A DNA stretch of 64,000 bases from VRUE01 sp035260485 (lineage in GTDB: Bacteria > Actinomycetota > Thermoleophilia > Solirubrobacterales > 70-9), in NCBI GenBank assembly GCA_035260485.1, contig DATFVC010000055.1, positions 1 through 64,000 on the forward strand. Reading direction: 5' to 3'. Made by a program: the position numbers and the translations under genes. Of this stretch, positions 17,781 through 28,599 are shown piece by piece (positions within the stretch are counted from its first letter, which is position 1; every line of letters begins with the position of its first letter). Under the pieces are notes generated by a model that had not been told where the DNA came from, made no database searches, and saw only the letters and a program-made list of their open reading frames with translations.

Positions 17781-19259
17781 ATGAGCGAGCCAGAGGAGCA
17801 GCAGCTCTCCGACGTCCTCCGCGACCGCCGCCAGAAGCTGGAGCGGATCCGCGAGGCGGGGATCGATCCGTTCCCACATGGGTTCGAGGAACGAGAGGAG
17901 ATCGCCGAGGTTCGCGCCGCCCACGAGGGCCTGGCGGCGGGGATCGAGACCGATTCGCGCCACCGGGTCGCGGGGCGGATCGTCGCCCGCCGCGGCCACG
18001 GCAAGGCGGCTTTCCTCGACCTGCGCGATGGCAGCGGTCAGATCCAGCTCCACGCCACCGCCGACAAGCTCGGCGCGGAGGCGTTCGAGCTGCTGGTCGA
18101 CCTCGACCTCGGTGACTTCGTCGGCGCTGAGGGGACGGCGATGGCGACGCGCCGTGGCGGTGAGCTCTCGTTGGCGATCGACCACTGGCGGCTGCTGGCG
18201 AAGAGCCTGCGACCGCCGCCGGACAAGTTCCACGGCCTCGAGGACGTCGAAACCCGCTACCGCCAGCGCGAGCTGGATCTGCTCGCCAACGAGGAGAGCC
18301 GGCGTGTCTTTGCGATCCGCGCTCGGGCGATCGCCGAGGTGCGCCGCTGGCTCGACGAGCACGGCTTCGTCGAGGTCGAGACGCCGGTGCTGCAGCCCCT
18401 TTACGGTGGCGCTCTGGCGCGGCCCTTCGTCACCCACCACAACGCGCTCGACCGCGACTTCTACCTGCGGATCGCCACCGAGCTATACCTGAAGCGGCTC
18501 GTCGTCGGCGGCATCGACAAGGTCTATGAGCTGGGCAAGGACTTCCGCAACGAGGGTGTCTCGCACAAGCACAACCCCGAGTTCACGATGCTCGAGTGGT
18601 ACGAGGCCTACTCCGACTACCGGAAGACCGCCCACGACCTCGAACTGATGGTCGCCGAGGTGGCGGAGCGGGTGCTGGGGACGACCGTGGTCGAGCGTGA
18701 CGGTTTGGAGATCGATTTGTCGCCGCCCTGGCGGCGGGTGACGCTGCGCGAGGCGGTGCGCGAGCGGACCGGCATCGACCTCGCTGAGCACCCAACCCGC
18801 GAGGCGCTTGCAGCGGCGATGGGCGGCGAGCCGGACCCGGCCGAGGGCTGGGGCAAGCTGGTCGACGGTCTGCTCTCCAAGTCGGTAGAGCCGCAGCTGA
18901 TCCAGCCGACCTTCGTCGTCGACTACCCGGTTGAGCTCTCGCCTTTCGCCAAGGCTCACCGCTCCGAGCCAGGTCTGGTCGAGCGCTGGGAGGCTTTCAT
19001 CGGCGGGATCGAGATCGCCAACTCCTTCAGCGAGCTCAACGACCCCGACGAGCAGCGTCGCCGCTTCGAGCAGCAGGCCGGCGAGCTGGAGCGGGGCGAC
19101 GAGGAGGCGCAGCCTTACGACGAGGCGTTCATCGAGGCGCTGGAGCACGGGATGCCGCCGACCGGGGGCGTCGGCTTGGGCATTGACCGGTTTGCGATGA
19201 TGTTGACCGGAGCCCGCAGCCTGCGTGAGGTCGTGCTTTTCCCGGCGATGCGCTCCTGA
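17781..19259 (+). CDS. lysS: Lysyl-tRNA synthetase, class II
   Basis: A 492-residue class IIb synthetase. The OB-fold anticodon domain spans about 60-160 (VAGRIVARRGHGKAAFLDLRDGSG). Class II motif 1 is VRRWLDEHGFVEVETPVL, motif 2 is YELGKDFRNEGVSHKHNPEF, and motif 3 is GVGLGIDRFAMML. It charges tRNA-Lys. It follows greA by 23 bp, probably in the same transcript. A GCCCC/GGGGC hairpin starts just after the stop. Confidence 0.95.
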   Translation: MSEPEEQQLSDVLRDRRQKLERIREAGIDPFPHGFEEREEIAEVRAAHEGLAAGIETDSRHRVAGRIVARRGHGKAAFLDLRDGSGQIQLHATADKLGAEAFELLVDLDLGDFVGAEGTAMATRRGGELSLAIDHWRLLAKSLRPPPDKFHGLEDVETRYRQRELDLLANEESRRVFAIRARAIAEVRRWLDEHGFVEVETPVLQPLYGGALARPFVTHHNALDRDFYLRIATELYLKRLVVGGIDKVYELGKDFRNEGVSHKHNPEFTMLEWYEAYSDYRKTAHDLELMVAEVAERVLGTTVVERDGLEIDLSPPWRRVTLREAVRERTGIDLAEHPTREALAAAMGGEPDPAEGWGKLVDGLLSKSVEPQLIQPTFVVDYPVELSPFAKAHRSEPGLVERWEAFIGGIEIANSFSELNDPDEQRRRFEQQAGELERGDEEAQPYDEAFIEALEHGMPPTGGVGLGIDRFAMMLTGARSLREVVLFPAMRS

Positions 19260-19260
19260 A

Positions 19261-19424
19261 GCCCCCAAACGGGGCCGAAAAACCCGCTATGAGCGGTAAT
19301 CAGGGTCCCAGGGCCGGGTGGGCACTCTCGGTATCGTTTAAAGGGCACATGGGCGCCTCCCGATACGCGAAGGGCGCCTCCGGTACTTCCGACCGCAAAT
19401 CGCGTTTGACCTTCAAAGGGTCAA
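19261..19424 (+). promoter_or_regulatory. clpC upstream region: hairpins, direct repeats and a ClgR-like site
   Basis: The lysS-clpC gap holds hairpin GCCCC-N5-GGGGC (19261-19275), then CCGCT-ATG-AGCGG (19284-19296). Two imperfect direct repeats, GGGCGCCTCCCGATAC (19351-19366) and GGGCGCCTCCGGTAC (19372-19386), start 21 bp apart. A CGC-N5-GCG palindrome (19394-19404) has the spacing of actinobacterial ClgR operators. TTGACC-N7-GGTCAA (19406-19424) overlaps the leader. No CIRCE element or canonical CtsR tandem repeat was seen. A ClgR role is inference. Confidence 0.45.
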
Positions 19425-19436
19425 GAGAGGAAGCCT

Positions 19437-22037
<2,601 letters not shown>

Positions 22038-22088
22038 GCACCCTCTGCCGCGCCACCCGCGCGAGGGGCGCGTTTATGGTTCAGGGAG

Positions 22089-23225
22089 ATGCGCGAGCCC
22101 GGACGTACTGCGATAGGAACCTGGAGTGGGGGGCGGTTCCTTCGCTTCGGTGAGACGATCGAGGAGGAGCGCCTCGAAGGGCTGTTGCGGCCTGGGAAGG
22201 GAATCGACACGGTGCTCACCGCTGATACCTATGGGCAGGGGGAGGCGGATCTGGTGCTTGGCCGCGCTCTGCAAGGCGTGCCCCGCGAGGAGTACTCGCT
22301 GGCTGGGGCGGTAGGGCACGACTTCTACGAGGGCGAGCGCGACGGGCCGCGGGGCTTTCCGCGCTTCACCGATCCGGGCCTGCGCTCGGAGGCGGAGTAC
22401 GCCGGCTACCTGCGGATGGCGGCGGAGCGCAGCCTCGAGCGGCTCGGCGCTGAGCGTTTCGACTTGCTGCTCCTCCACAACCCCGACCGGATCGGCTACT
22501 CGAGCGAGGCGGTCTGGGATGGGATGGTGGCCCTTCGCGAGGCCGGCCTGACCGGCCAGATCGGTGTCGCGCCCGGGCCTGCCAACGGTTTCACCCTCGA
22601 CCTGATCTCCTGCATCGAGCGCTTCGGCGAGCGGATCGACTGGGCGATGATCATCTTCAATCCCTTCGAGCCCTGGCCGGGCGAGCTCTGCCTCGACGCC
22701 GCTGTGCGCCACGGGGTCAAGGTGATCACCCGCGTGGTCGACTACGGCGGCATCTTCTGGGGCGACCTGCGTCCCGGGACGGAACTGGCCCAAGGCGACC
22801 ATCGTGCGTTCCGGCCCGACGGCTGGATCGAGGCCGGGTTGGAGAAGCTCGGGCGGGTGTTGCCGATCGCGGAACGAGCCAGGCTCACGCCGATCCAGCT
22901 TGCCTGCCAGTGGAATCTCGCCCACCCGGCGGTCGAGTGCGTCGTCCCGACCCTGATCCAGGAGGCCGGCGCGGAGGCCTGTCCGATTGAGGCCAAGCGG
23001 GTCGAGCTGACGGCGCTGCCGGTCGAGCAGAGGCTCAGCGAAGAGGACGTCGCGGCGATCCGCGCGGTTGGCGACAACACCGGCTGCATGACGCTGAAGG
23101 GCGCTAACCCCGAGCACCAGGGTGAAGAGCGGCCAGACCGCTGGGCGCTGGACGGCGAGCTGGCGGCAGTGGGCGAGCGTTGGGGGATAGACCCCGAGCG
23201 CGACCTCGCCGCCATTGAGGCCTGA
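22089..23225 (+). CDS. Aldo/keto reductase-family protein, catalytic Lys not conserved
   Basis: A 378-residue TIM-barrel protein of the AKR superfamily. TADTYGQGEADLVLGRAL has the Asp and Tyr of the catalytic tetrad and LLLLHNPD has the His. The expected TK-x-G strand reads SLAGAVGHD, so the catalytic Lys appears replaced. GLTGQIGVAPGPANG and AHPAVECVVPTL cover cofactor-proximal regions. It may be a divergent reductase or a non-reductase relative. It starts 51 bp after clpC with AGGGAG upstream. Confidence 0.8.
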   Translation: MREPGRTAIGTWSGGRFLRFGETIEEERLEGLLRPGKGIDTVLTADTYGQGEADLVLGRALQGVPREEYSLAGAVGHDFYEGERDGPRGFPRFTDPGLRSEAEYAGYLRMAAERSLERLGAERFDLLLLHNPDRIGYSSEAVWDGMVALREAGLTGQIGVAPGPANGFTLDLISCIERFGERIDWAMIIFNPFEPWPGELCLDAAVRHGVKVITRVVDYGGIFWGDLRPGTELAQGDHRAFRPDGWIEAGLEKLGRVLPIAERARLTPIQLACQWNLAHPAVECVVPTLIQEAGAEACPIEAKRVELTALPVEQRLSEEDVAAIRAVGDNTGCMTLKGANPEHQGEERPDRWALDGELAAVGERWGIDPERDLAAIEA

Positions 23226-23232
23226 AGCCGGA

Positions 23233-23284
23233 GGACGTGCCGTCACTTAGGCCCCCCATAGGGCCCCTAAGTGACGGCACGTCC
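23233..23284. repeat. Inverted repeat between AKR and MFS genes (hairpin family B)
   Basis: Perfect 19-bp arms at 23233-23251 and 23266-23284 with a 14-nt loop containing CCCATAGGG. The arms share GGACGTGCCG and ACTTAGG with the copies at 14041 and 28530, but the middle bases differ in a compensated way (CGTCAC instead of CGGGAC). Confidence 0.8.
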
Positions 23285-23293
23285 CTTAGGGTC

Positions 23294-24709
23294 GTGCGCG
23301 TGCTGAGGATCGACGAGCGGAGCAGGCCCTGGTGGACGCTGGCCGGGACCTGCGCCGGGCTCTTCCTGCTGATGCTCGACTCGACTGTCGTGGCGCTGGC
23401 GCTGCCCAGCATCCGCCACGACGTTGGCGCCAGCTCTGCCGGTTTGCAGTGGGTGATGAACGGCTACCTGCTGGCGATCACGGCGCTCGTCGTCACGGCG
23501 GGGCGACTCGGCGACATGTTCGGTCGCAAGCGGCTGTTCCTCACCGGCATGTGCGTCTTCGCCCTCGGCTCGGTTCTCTCCGGCGCGGCGAACGACGAGC
23601 TGACCTTGATCGCCGGCCGCGTGCTGCAGGGGGCCGGCGCGGCGCCGATGCTGCCGCTCTCGCTGGCGATCGTCTGCAACGCATTTCCTGCGGGGCAGCA
23701 GGCTCGTGCTCTCGGCATCTGGGCTGGGATCTCGGCTGTGGCGCTCGGCATCGGACCGCTCGCCGGCGGCGCCCTGGTCGATGTCGACTGGCGGCTGATC
23801 TTCTGGATCAACCTGCCGATCGCCGCTGTCGGGATCGCGATCACGGCGCTCGCCGCGCCCGAGTCGCGCGACCCAGGCTCGGGGCGGCGGATCGATCTGC
23901 TGGGCTTGGCAGCGCTCGGCGCCGGGCTGACCGCCGCCGTCCTGGCCCTGGTCCAGGCACGGGTCTGGAGTGGGGGCGTGACCGCCTTGCTGGCGCTGCT
24001 CGGACTCGGCTGCCTCTACGCCTTCTGGCGAATCGAGCACCGGGTCGCCGAGCCGATCGTCGACTTCTCCCTCTTTCGCAATGGTCCCTACTTCGGCGCC
24101 AGCGCCGCCGCCTTCGCCCTGGTCGGCGCCTACTGGTCGGTGATGTTCTTCCAGTCGCAGTACCTGCAGGACGTGTGTGGCCACTCGGCAGTTCTGAGCG
24201 GCCTGATGATCCTCCCGATCACGGTCCCGATGATCTTCGTCTCGCCTTTCTCGGGTCGGCTGATCGCTCGCTTCGGGGCGCGCAGGCTGATGACCGCCGG
24301 GATGACCCTTGGACTGGTGGGCCTGTTGGTCCTGACCCAGATCGAGGCAGGCAGCTCCTACGGGCTGCTGCTAGCCGGATACCTGCCGTTCGGGGTGGCG
24401 CTGGGCCTCGTCTACGCGCCGATGTCGACTGCGGCGATGGCGGCGATGCCGGCAGAGAAGGTCGGCGTAGCCTCAGGCGTTCTGGCGATGGACCGTGTGA
24501 TGGCGGGCACGGTCGCCCTCGCGGTCACCGGCGCCGTCTTCCATGCCCTGCTCGGCGACAACGGCTCGTTTGCGGACGCGGTCGGCGGCTCGACCTGGGT
24601 CTTGGTCGCTCTCTGTGCGGCCGGCGCGGCTCTGACCTGGGCTTTTGTTCGGGATGCCGAGAGGCCGATACCCGAACCCCATGCCCATCACCGCAGATTT
24701 CACCTCTAG
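23294..24709 (+). CDS. MFS transporter, DHA2 (EmrB/QacA) family
   Basis: About 471 residues with around 14 predicted membrane helices, beginning at FLLMLDSTVVALALPSI. This stretch holds motif D1, typical of the 14-TMS drug:H+ antiporters. Motif A GRLGDMFGRKRLF follows TM2 and motif C is GIGPLAGGALVDV. It probably exports a hydrophobic compound from the membrane. The start is uncertain: GTG at 23294 or 23300, both after the hairpin; a frame from 23237 would run through the hairpin and is rejected. No TetR or MarR regulator is adjacent. Confidence 0.85.
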   Translation: MRVLRIDERSRPWWTLAGTCAGLFLLMLDSTVVALALPSIRHDVGASSAGLQWVMNGYLLAITALVVTAGRLGDMFGRKRLFLTGMCVFALGSVLSGAANDELTLIAGRVLQGAGAAPMLPLSLAIVCNAFPAGQQARALGIWAGISAVALGIGPLAGGALVDVDWRLIFWINLPIAAVGIAITALAAPESRDPGSGRRIDLLGLAALGAGLTAAVLALVQARVWSGGVTALLALLGLGCLYAFWRIEHRVAEPIVDFSLFRNGPYFGASAAAFALVGAYWSVMFFQSQYLQDVCGHSAVLSGLMILPITVPMIFVSPFSGRLIARFGARRLMTAGMTLGLVGLLVLTQIEAGSSYGLLLAGYLPFGVALGLVYAPMSTAAMAAMPAEKVGVASGVLAMDRVMAGTVALAVTGAVFHALLGDNGSFADAVGGSTWVLVALCAAGAALTWAFVRDAERPIPEPHAHHRRFHL

Positions 24710-24731
24710 CCAGGAACTGCAGCTAGACGAC

Positions 24732-24847
24732 CGTAGGGCATCTCGGTAGGGGGTGGAACGTCTTGTATTTTTGGCCACCGCAACCCACGGATGACCGCTC
24801 TGGCCTCACCAAAAAGTTAAGTGGAATCCCTGCTGAGATGCCCTACG
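24732..24847. repeat. Long imperfect palindrome upstream of disA
   Basis: Perfect 13-bp outer arms at 24732-24744 and 24835-24847, and inner arms TTTTTGG/CCAAAAA at 24768-24774 and 24809-24815. It fills most of the 229-bp gap between the MFS gene and disA. The remainder of that gap, up to 24938, has TTGACA at 24860-24865 as a possible -35 box without a clear -10. No gene is seen in the gap. Confidence 0.65.
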
Positions 24848-24938
24848 TGACCGATCCGCTTGACAATGTCCGTTCCGACCTCTCCACTAGGGATTAGCCA
24901 GACCGCATTGCAGAGCGGAATTTGCCATTCTAGACGAG

Positions 24939-26051
24939 ATGTCTTCACCGCCAGGGGATGAGCTTCACGAGCTAGCGGAACGGCAGGATCCCCGGCTACT
25001 GAGGGCCCTGGATGTTGTCGCCCCCGGCGGCGCGCTGCGTGAGGGTATCGACAACATCGTCCACGCAAGCACCGGCGGATTGATTGTGGTCGGCAACCCC
25101 GGCGACATCTCCCACATGCTCTCTGGCGGCATCTGCCTCGATATCGACTACACGCCGGCGATGCTCTACCAGGTGGCGAAGATGGACGGGGCAATCGTCC
25201 TCAACCCCGAGGCGACGAAGATCATCTGGGCAAACGTCCAGCTGATGCCCGATCCCACGATCCTCTCGTCGGAGACCGGGACCCGCCATCGCACCGCCGA
25301 GCGCGTCTCCAAACAGACCGACGCGCTGGTTGTGGCGATCTCCCAGCGCCGCGACGTCGTCTCCCTCTACGTCGAGGGGACGAAGTACATCCTGCAGGAG
25401 ATCCCTGCGGTGCTGGCCAAGGCGAACCAGGGCCTGGCGACGCTGGAGAAGTACCGCGAGCGGCTCGAACAGGTCTCCAATCGCCTTACCGTGCTCGAGT
25501 TCGAGGGCGGCGGCGTCCTCTACGACGCGCTCACCGTCCTCCAGCGGGCCGAGCTGACGACGCGGATGGCGGTCGAGGTCGAGCGCTACATCGTCGAGCT
25601 CGGCACCGAGGGACGGCTGATCGAGATGCAGCTCGAGGAGACGATGGTCGGTGTCGCCGCCGACAAGTCGGCGCTGATCCGCGACTACAGCGTGGAAGAC
25701 TCCGAGGGGAACCTCAACACCGTGCTGCAGTCGTTGGCGCGAATGCCGCACGAGGACGTGCTCGACTTCGGTCGCCTCGCCGAGCTGCTCGGCTACGACC
25801 GCAAGCTCAACACCCTCGACTTCCCGGTCACGCCGCGCGGATATCGGGTGATGGGCCGCATCCCGCGCATTCCCAAGCTTGTGGTCCAGAAGATCATCCA
25901 GGACCTCGGCGGCTTGGAGGAGGTCCTGGCGGCCTCCGACGACAAGCTGGAGGCCGTCGACGGAGTCGGCTCGACGCGGGCCAAGGACATCCGCGAGGGC
26001 CTGCGGAGGCTCCAGGAGGTCGATCAGGTCGACCGGTACTTACAGAGTTGA
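24939..26051 (+). CDS. disA: DNA integrity scanning protein DisA, diadenylate cyclase
   Basis: A 370-residue protein. The N-terminal DAC domain has the catalytic motifs MDGAIVL (DGA) and GTRHRTAERVS (RHR), with GGLIVVGN before them. A helical spine and a C-terminal helix-hairpin-helix DNA-binding part follow (LVVQKIIQDLGGLEEVLAAS, LEAVDGVGSTRAKDIREGL). It makes c-di-AMP from two ATP and senses branched DNA as an octamer. No radA is next to it in this window. carD follows with overlapping stop/start sequence, so they are probably one operon. Confidence 0.95.
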   Translation: MSSPPGDELHELAERQDPRLLRALDVVAPGGALREGIDNIVHASTGGLIVVGNPGDISHMLSGGICLDIDYTPAMLYQVAKMDGAIVLNPEATKIIWANVQLMPDPTILSSETGTRHRTAERVSKQTDALVVAISQRRDVVSLYVEGTKYILQEIPAVLAKANQGLATLEKYRERLEQVSNRLTVLEFEGGGVLYDALTVLQRAELTTRMAVEVERYIVELGTEGRLIEMQLEETMVGVAADKSALIRDYSVEDSEGNLNTVLQSLARMPHEDVLDFGRLAELLGYDRKLNTLDFPVTPRGYRVMGRIPRIPKLVVQKIIQDLGGLEEVLAASDDKLEAVDGVGSTRAKDIREGLRRLQEVDQVDRYLQS

Positions 26052-26056
26052 CGGCC

Positions 26057-26644
26057 ATGGAGGCCGTCGCAAATGGAAAGGAGCAAGCGATTCCCGAGCT
26101 AGAGGAGGCCACCGAGGTAAGCGCTGAGGAGGTCGTGTACGTCTGCGACTTCGAGGAGGGCGACAAGGTCGTCTATCCGCACCATGGTGCTGGCCTGGTG
26201 ATGAAGAAAGAAACGCGGGAGCTGATGGGGGAGGAGCGTGAATACCTCACGATCAAGATCCTCCACAACGAACTCACCGTGATGGTTCCCTGTGAAAATG
26301 CCGGCAAGGCGGGGCTGCGTCGGGTAATCGACGAGGTCGAAATCAAGAAGGTCACAAGCGTCCTCACCGATGACGTCTCGGATATGCCGAAGAACTGGAA
26401 CCGGCGATTCAAGTACAACCGCGAGAAGATCAAGACCGGCGACGTGTTCGAGCTCGCCGAGGTCGTCCGCAACCTGGCGCTCCGCGAGATGGAGAAGGGC
26501 CTCTCCACTGGCGAGAAGCAGATGTACACGCGGGCGAAGAAGATTCTCGCGTCGGAGTTCATGTACGCGCTCGACAAAGACGAGGAAGGCGCGGAGGAGT
26601 ACCTCGACGGGCTGCTGGAGGAGCGCTTCGCCGCAACCGCGTAG
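26057..26644 (+). CDS. carD: CarD-family transcriptional regulator
   Basis: About 195 residues. The N-terminal Tudor-like RNA-polymerase interaction domain (FEEGDKVVYPHHGAGLVMKK, YLTIKILHNELTVMVPCENA) is followed by the helical DNA-binding domain with the promoter-wedging Trp in MPKNWNRRFKYNREK, then RAKKILASEFMYAL. It stabilises open complexes at rRNA and housekeeping promoters. A TTG at 26048 overlaps the disA stop; ATG at 26057 is another start. It is somewhat longer than mycobacterial CarD at both ends. Confidence 0.93.
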   Translation: MEAVANGKEQAIPELEEATEVSAEEVVYVCDFEEGDKVVYPHHGAGLVMKKETRELMGEEREYLTIKILHNELTVMVPCENAGKAGLRRVIDEVEIKKVTSVLTDDVSDMPKNWNRRFKYNREKIKTGDVFELAEVVRNLALREMEKGLSTGEKQMYTRAKKILASEFMYALDKDEEGAEEYLDGLLEERFAATA

Positions 26645-26660
26645 CAGCGCCACAGCGTCC

Positions 26661-27389
26661 GTCACCGCGGTCATCGCGGCTGCCGGCTCCGGGGAGAGGC
26701 TCGGAGCCGGCGGTCCGAAGGCCTTCGTGCCGCTGGCTGGCAGGCCGCTGGTCGAGTGGTCGATCGCGGCGATGCGGGCAACGGCGTGCGTGCGTTCGAT
26801 CGTCATCGCTTGTCCTCCTGGTCATGTCCACGAGCTGGGCGGCCACGACCTCGGCGTAGTTGACGGCGGCGCAACCCGCTCGCAATCGGTCGCCAACGCC
26901 CTCGCGGCGGTAGGGACTGAGCTGGTGGCTATCCACGATGCGGCAAGGCCGCTTGTGACGCCTGAGCTGGTCGAGGGCGTGGTTGCGACCCTGGCCGCCG
27001 ACCCAGAGGCGGACGGCGCGATAGCCGCCACCCCGGTCAGCGACACGATCAAGCAGGCAGGGGAGGCGGGCTCAGCCCCTGCCGAGGGGACGAGAGCTGC
27101 ATTGACCACGCGATACGGGGCAAATGCAGCCCTCGTGGTCGAGGCAACTGTTGATCGCGGAAGGCTGTGGGCGGCGCAGACGCCTCAGGTGTTTCGGGTC
27201 GATGCGCTGCGCTGCGCCCTGGAGGCGGATCGGGCCCAGGTCGAGTCTGCGACCGACGAGGCGATGTTGATCGAGGCGGCCGGGGGCCGGGTGCTGATCC
27301 ATCCCTCGCCGCCCGAGAACCTCAAGGTGACGACGAGCACCGATCTGAAGCTGGCCGAGCTGCTGCTTGGCGAGCGCTCAGCTCAGTAG
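26661..27389 (+). CDS. ispD: 2-C-methyl-D-erythritol 4-phosphate cytidylyltransferase (start codon not canonical)
   Basis: About 243 residues with all IspD motifs: VTAVIAAAGSGERLGAGGPKAF (CTP loop), LVEWSIAAM, VDGGATRSQSVANAL, IHDAARPLVTPEL, WAAQTPQVFR, SATDEAMLIEA and ENLKVTTSTDL. It makes CDP-methylerythritol in the MEP isoprenoid pathway. There is no ATG, GTG or TTG in frame between the carD stop (26642-26644) and the first conserved residues. The nearest in-frame start is ATG 26370, deep inside carD. The coordinate given begins at the GTC of VTAVIAAAG. A non-canonical start coupled to carD, or a sequence error, is possible. ispF follows further on. Confidence 0.88.
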   Translation, partial: VTAVIAAAGSGERLGAGGPKAFVPLAGRPLVEWSIAAMRATACVRSIVIACPPGHVHELGGHDLGVVDGGATRSQSVANALAAVGTELVAIHDAARPLVTPELVEGVVATLAADPEADGAIAATPVSDTIKQAGEAGSAPAEGTRAALTTRYGANAALVVEATVDRGRLWAAQTPQVFRVDALRCALEADRAQVESATDEAMLIEAAGGRVLIHPSPPENLKVTTSTDLKLAELLLGERSAQ

Positions 27390-27524
27390 CACCCAGGCAA
27401 GCACCGCCGCGAAGCAGACCTGTCCGACGCCGAGCGCGACGCCGAGGCTGACCGCGCCGAACGCGCCGGCGATTGCCGCGCCGAGGACGAAGGCGCCGAG
27501 CATCAGGGCGAGCTGGCGGATCAT
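27378..27524 (-). CDS. Small two-helix membrane protein coupled to DUF389 gene
   Basis: A 48-residue hydrophobic protein with two probable membrane segments (LALMLGAFVLGAAIAGAFGA and VGQVCFAAVLAWVLL). Its ATG overlaps the TGA stop of the upstream DUF389 gene (TCAT at 27521-27524), a classic translational-coupling arrangement, which is the main support for it. Its 3' end overlaps ispD by 12 bp, convergent. No family recognised. Confidence 0.6.
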   Translation of the reverse strand: MIRQLALMLGAFVLGAAIAGAFGAVSLGVALGVGQVCFAAVLAWVLLS

Positions 27525-28516
27525 CTCCTCGACGGCTCTCGTCGCGGATCGGCGGGCAAACCGGCGGCTGCTCGGGCGCCGCCGCTGAGGTGGCGACTTC
27601 GCCGCCTCTCGTAGAGGCGGCGCTGGATGTAGAGGGTCGTCACGCCGGCCACCACGATAGCCGTCAGGTTTACCGCGAGCTGAGCCATCGCCCCCCGCCA
27701 TTCCGACCAGTCGGCGAGCGCGGCGGCGATGCCGATGTTGGCTGCGGCCGGGATCGTCGTCACCGAGATCAACACACCGATCAGCGCCCCGGACTTGGCC
27801 GAGGTCAGGGAGAGGACGCCCGCGGCCCCGGCGAAGCAGGCGACGATGAAGGAGAAGTCGTCGGGCTTGGAGATGAACTGGGTGAGGGGATGTTGGGAGC
27901 CGCTGAAATCGGCGTCGAGCAGCCCCGTCGCCTTCGAGATCAGGGTGAAGAGGAACGCCGCCGTGATCCCGATCGGGAAGCCGACGGCGAGCGCGATCAG
28001 CGAGCGCAGGGCGACCCTCGAGCGCCGCTCGACGAGTGCTACGCAGAAGCCGGCCAGGGGCCCGAACTCCGGCCCGACCACCATCGCGCCGACGATCAGG
28101 ATCGGCGAGCCGAGGTAGATTCCGACCGAGGCGATCAGGCAGGCCAGGATCATGAAGATGAGGAAGTTGCCGCCCAGCTCGGTGCTCTCGGAGGTGCGGG
28201 CCTCGACCTCCTCCCAGACGACCGCGTTGGTCGCCGCCCCGCGGGCGGCGCGCTCGGCCTGCTCCGCGGCTTGGGAGATCTGCGAGTCGATCTGCTCGAG
28301 CGAGATCGACCCGTCGCGCGCCACGCCGAGCTCTTTCAGGTCCTCGATCAGCACGCTGGCGTCCTCGCGGGCGACATCGCAGAGGACGACGTCTCCCGGT
28401 GGCTGGCGGGCGGCGCCGGGGAGGTAGACCAGGTTGCAGGTCGACGACGTCGCTTCAAGCAAGTTGAGCACCTTCTCGGCGCGATCCGAGGGGACGACGA
28501 TCCGCAGATGAACCAC
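27521..28516 (-). CDS. DUF389-family membrane protein
   Basis: A 331-residue protein. A cytoplasmic N-terminal ferredoxin-like part (MVHLRIVVPSDRAEKVLNLL) is followed by several membrane helices (FLIFMILACLIASVGIYL, ILIVGAMVVGPEFGPLAGF, FIVACFAGAAGVLSL, ALIGVLISVTTIPAAANIG). GAMVVGPEFGPLAG is typical of the DUF389/TIGR00341 group, whose function is unknown (possible transport). The C-terminus is Arg-rich. It is followed by the coupled small protein and is divergent from the PHP phosphatase, with a hairpin between. Confidence 0.85.
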   Translation of the reverse strand: MVHLRIVVPSDRAEKVLNLLEATSSTCNLVYLPGAARQPPGDVVLCDVAREDASVLIEDLKELGVARDGSISLEQIDSQISQAAEQAERAARGAATNAVVWEEVEARTSESTELGGNFLIFMILACLIASVGIYLGSPILIVGAMVVGPEFGPLAGFCVALVERRSRVALRSLIALAVGFPIGITAAFLFTLISKATGLLDADFSGSQHPLTQFISKPDDFSFIVACFAGAAGVLSLTSAKSGALIGVLISVTTIPAAANIGIAAALADWSEWRGAMAQLAVNLTAIVVAGVTTLYIQRRLYERRRSRHLSGGARAAAGLPADPRREPSRR

Positions 28517-28529
28517 GCGCCGACCCTAC

Positions 28530-28585
28530 CGGGACGTGCCGGGACTTAGGCACCCATATGGCCGCCTAAGTCCCGGCACGTCCCG
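28530..28585. repeat. Inverted repeat between DUF389 and PHP genes (hairpin family B, longest stem)
   Basis: A perfect 22-bp stem (28530-28551 with 28564-28585) and a 12-nt loop ACCCATATGGCC, which itself contains the palindrome CCATATGG. It lies between divergent gene starts, so a terminator role is unlikely for this copy. It could be a protein-binding site, a cruciform or a mobile repeat. Confidence 0.8.
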
Positions 28586-28599
28586 TCGGTCCGTAACTT

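Noticed and set aside
24745..24938. A possible riboswitch or ncRNA upstream of disA
   Set aside because: The paired arms are clear but the interior does not match any RNA class I know, so it was listed only as a palindrome.
27525..27701. N-terminal extension of the small membrane protein at 27378
   Set aside because: It overlaps the DUF389 gene out of frame and is Arg/Pro-rich without structure. The ATGA overlap supports the short form.
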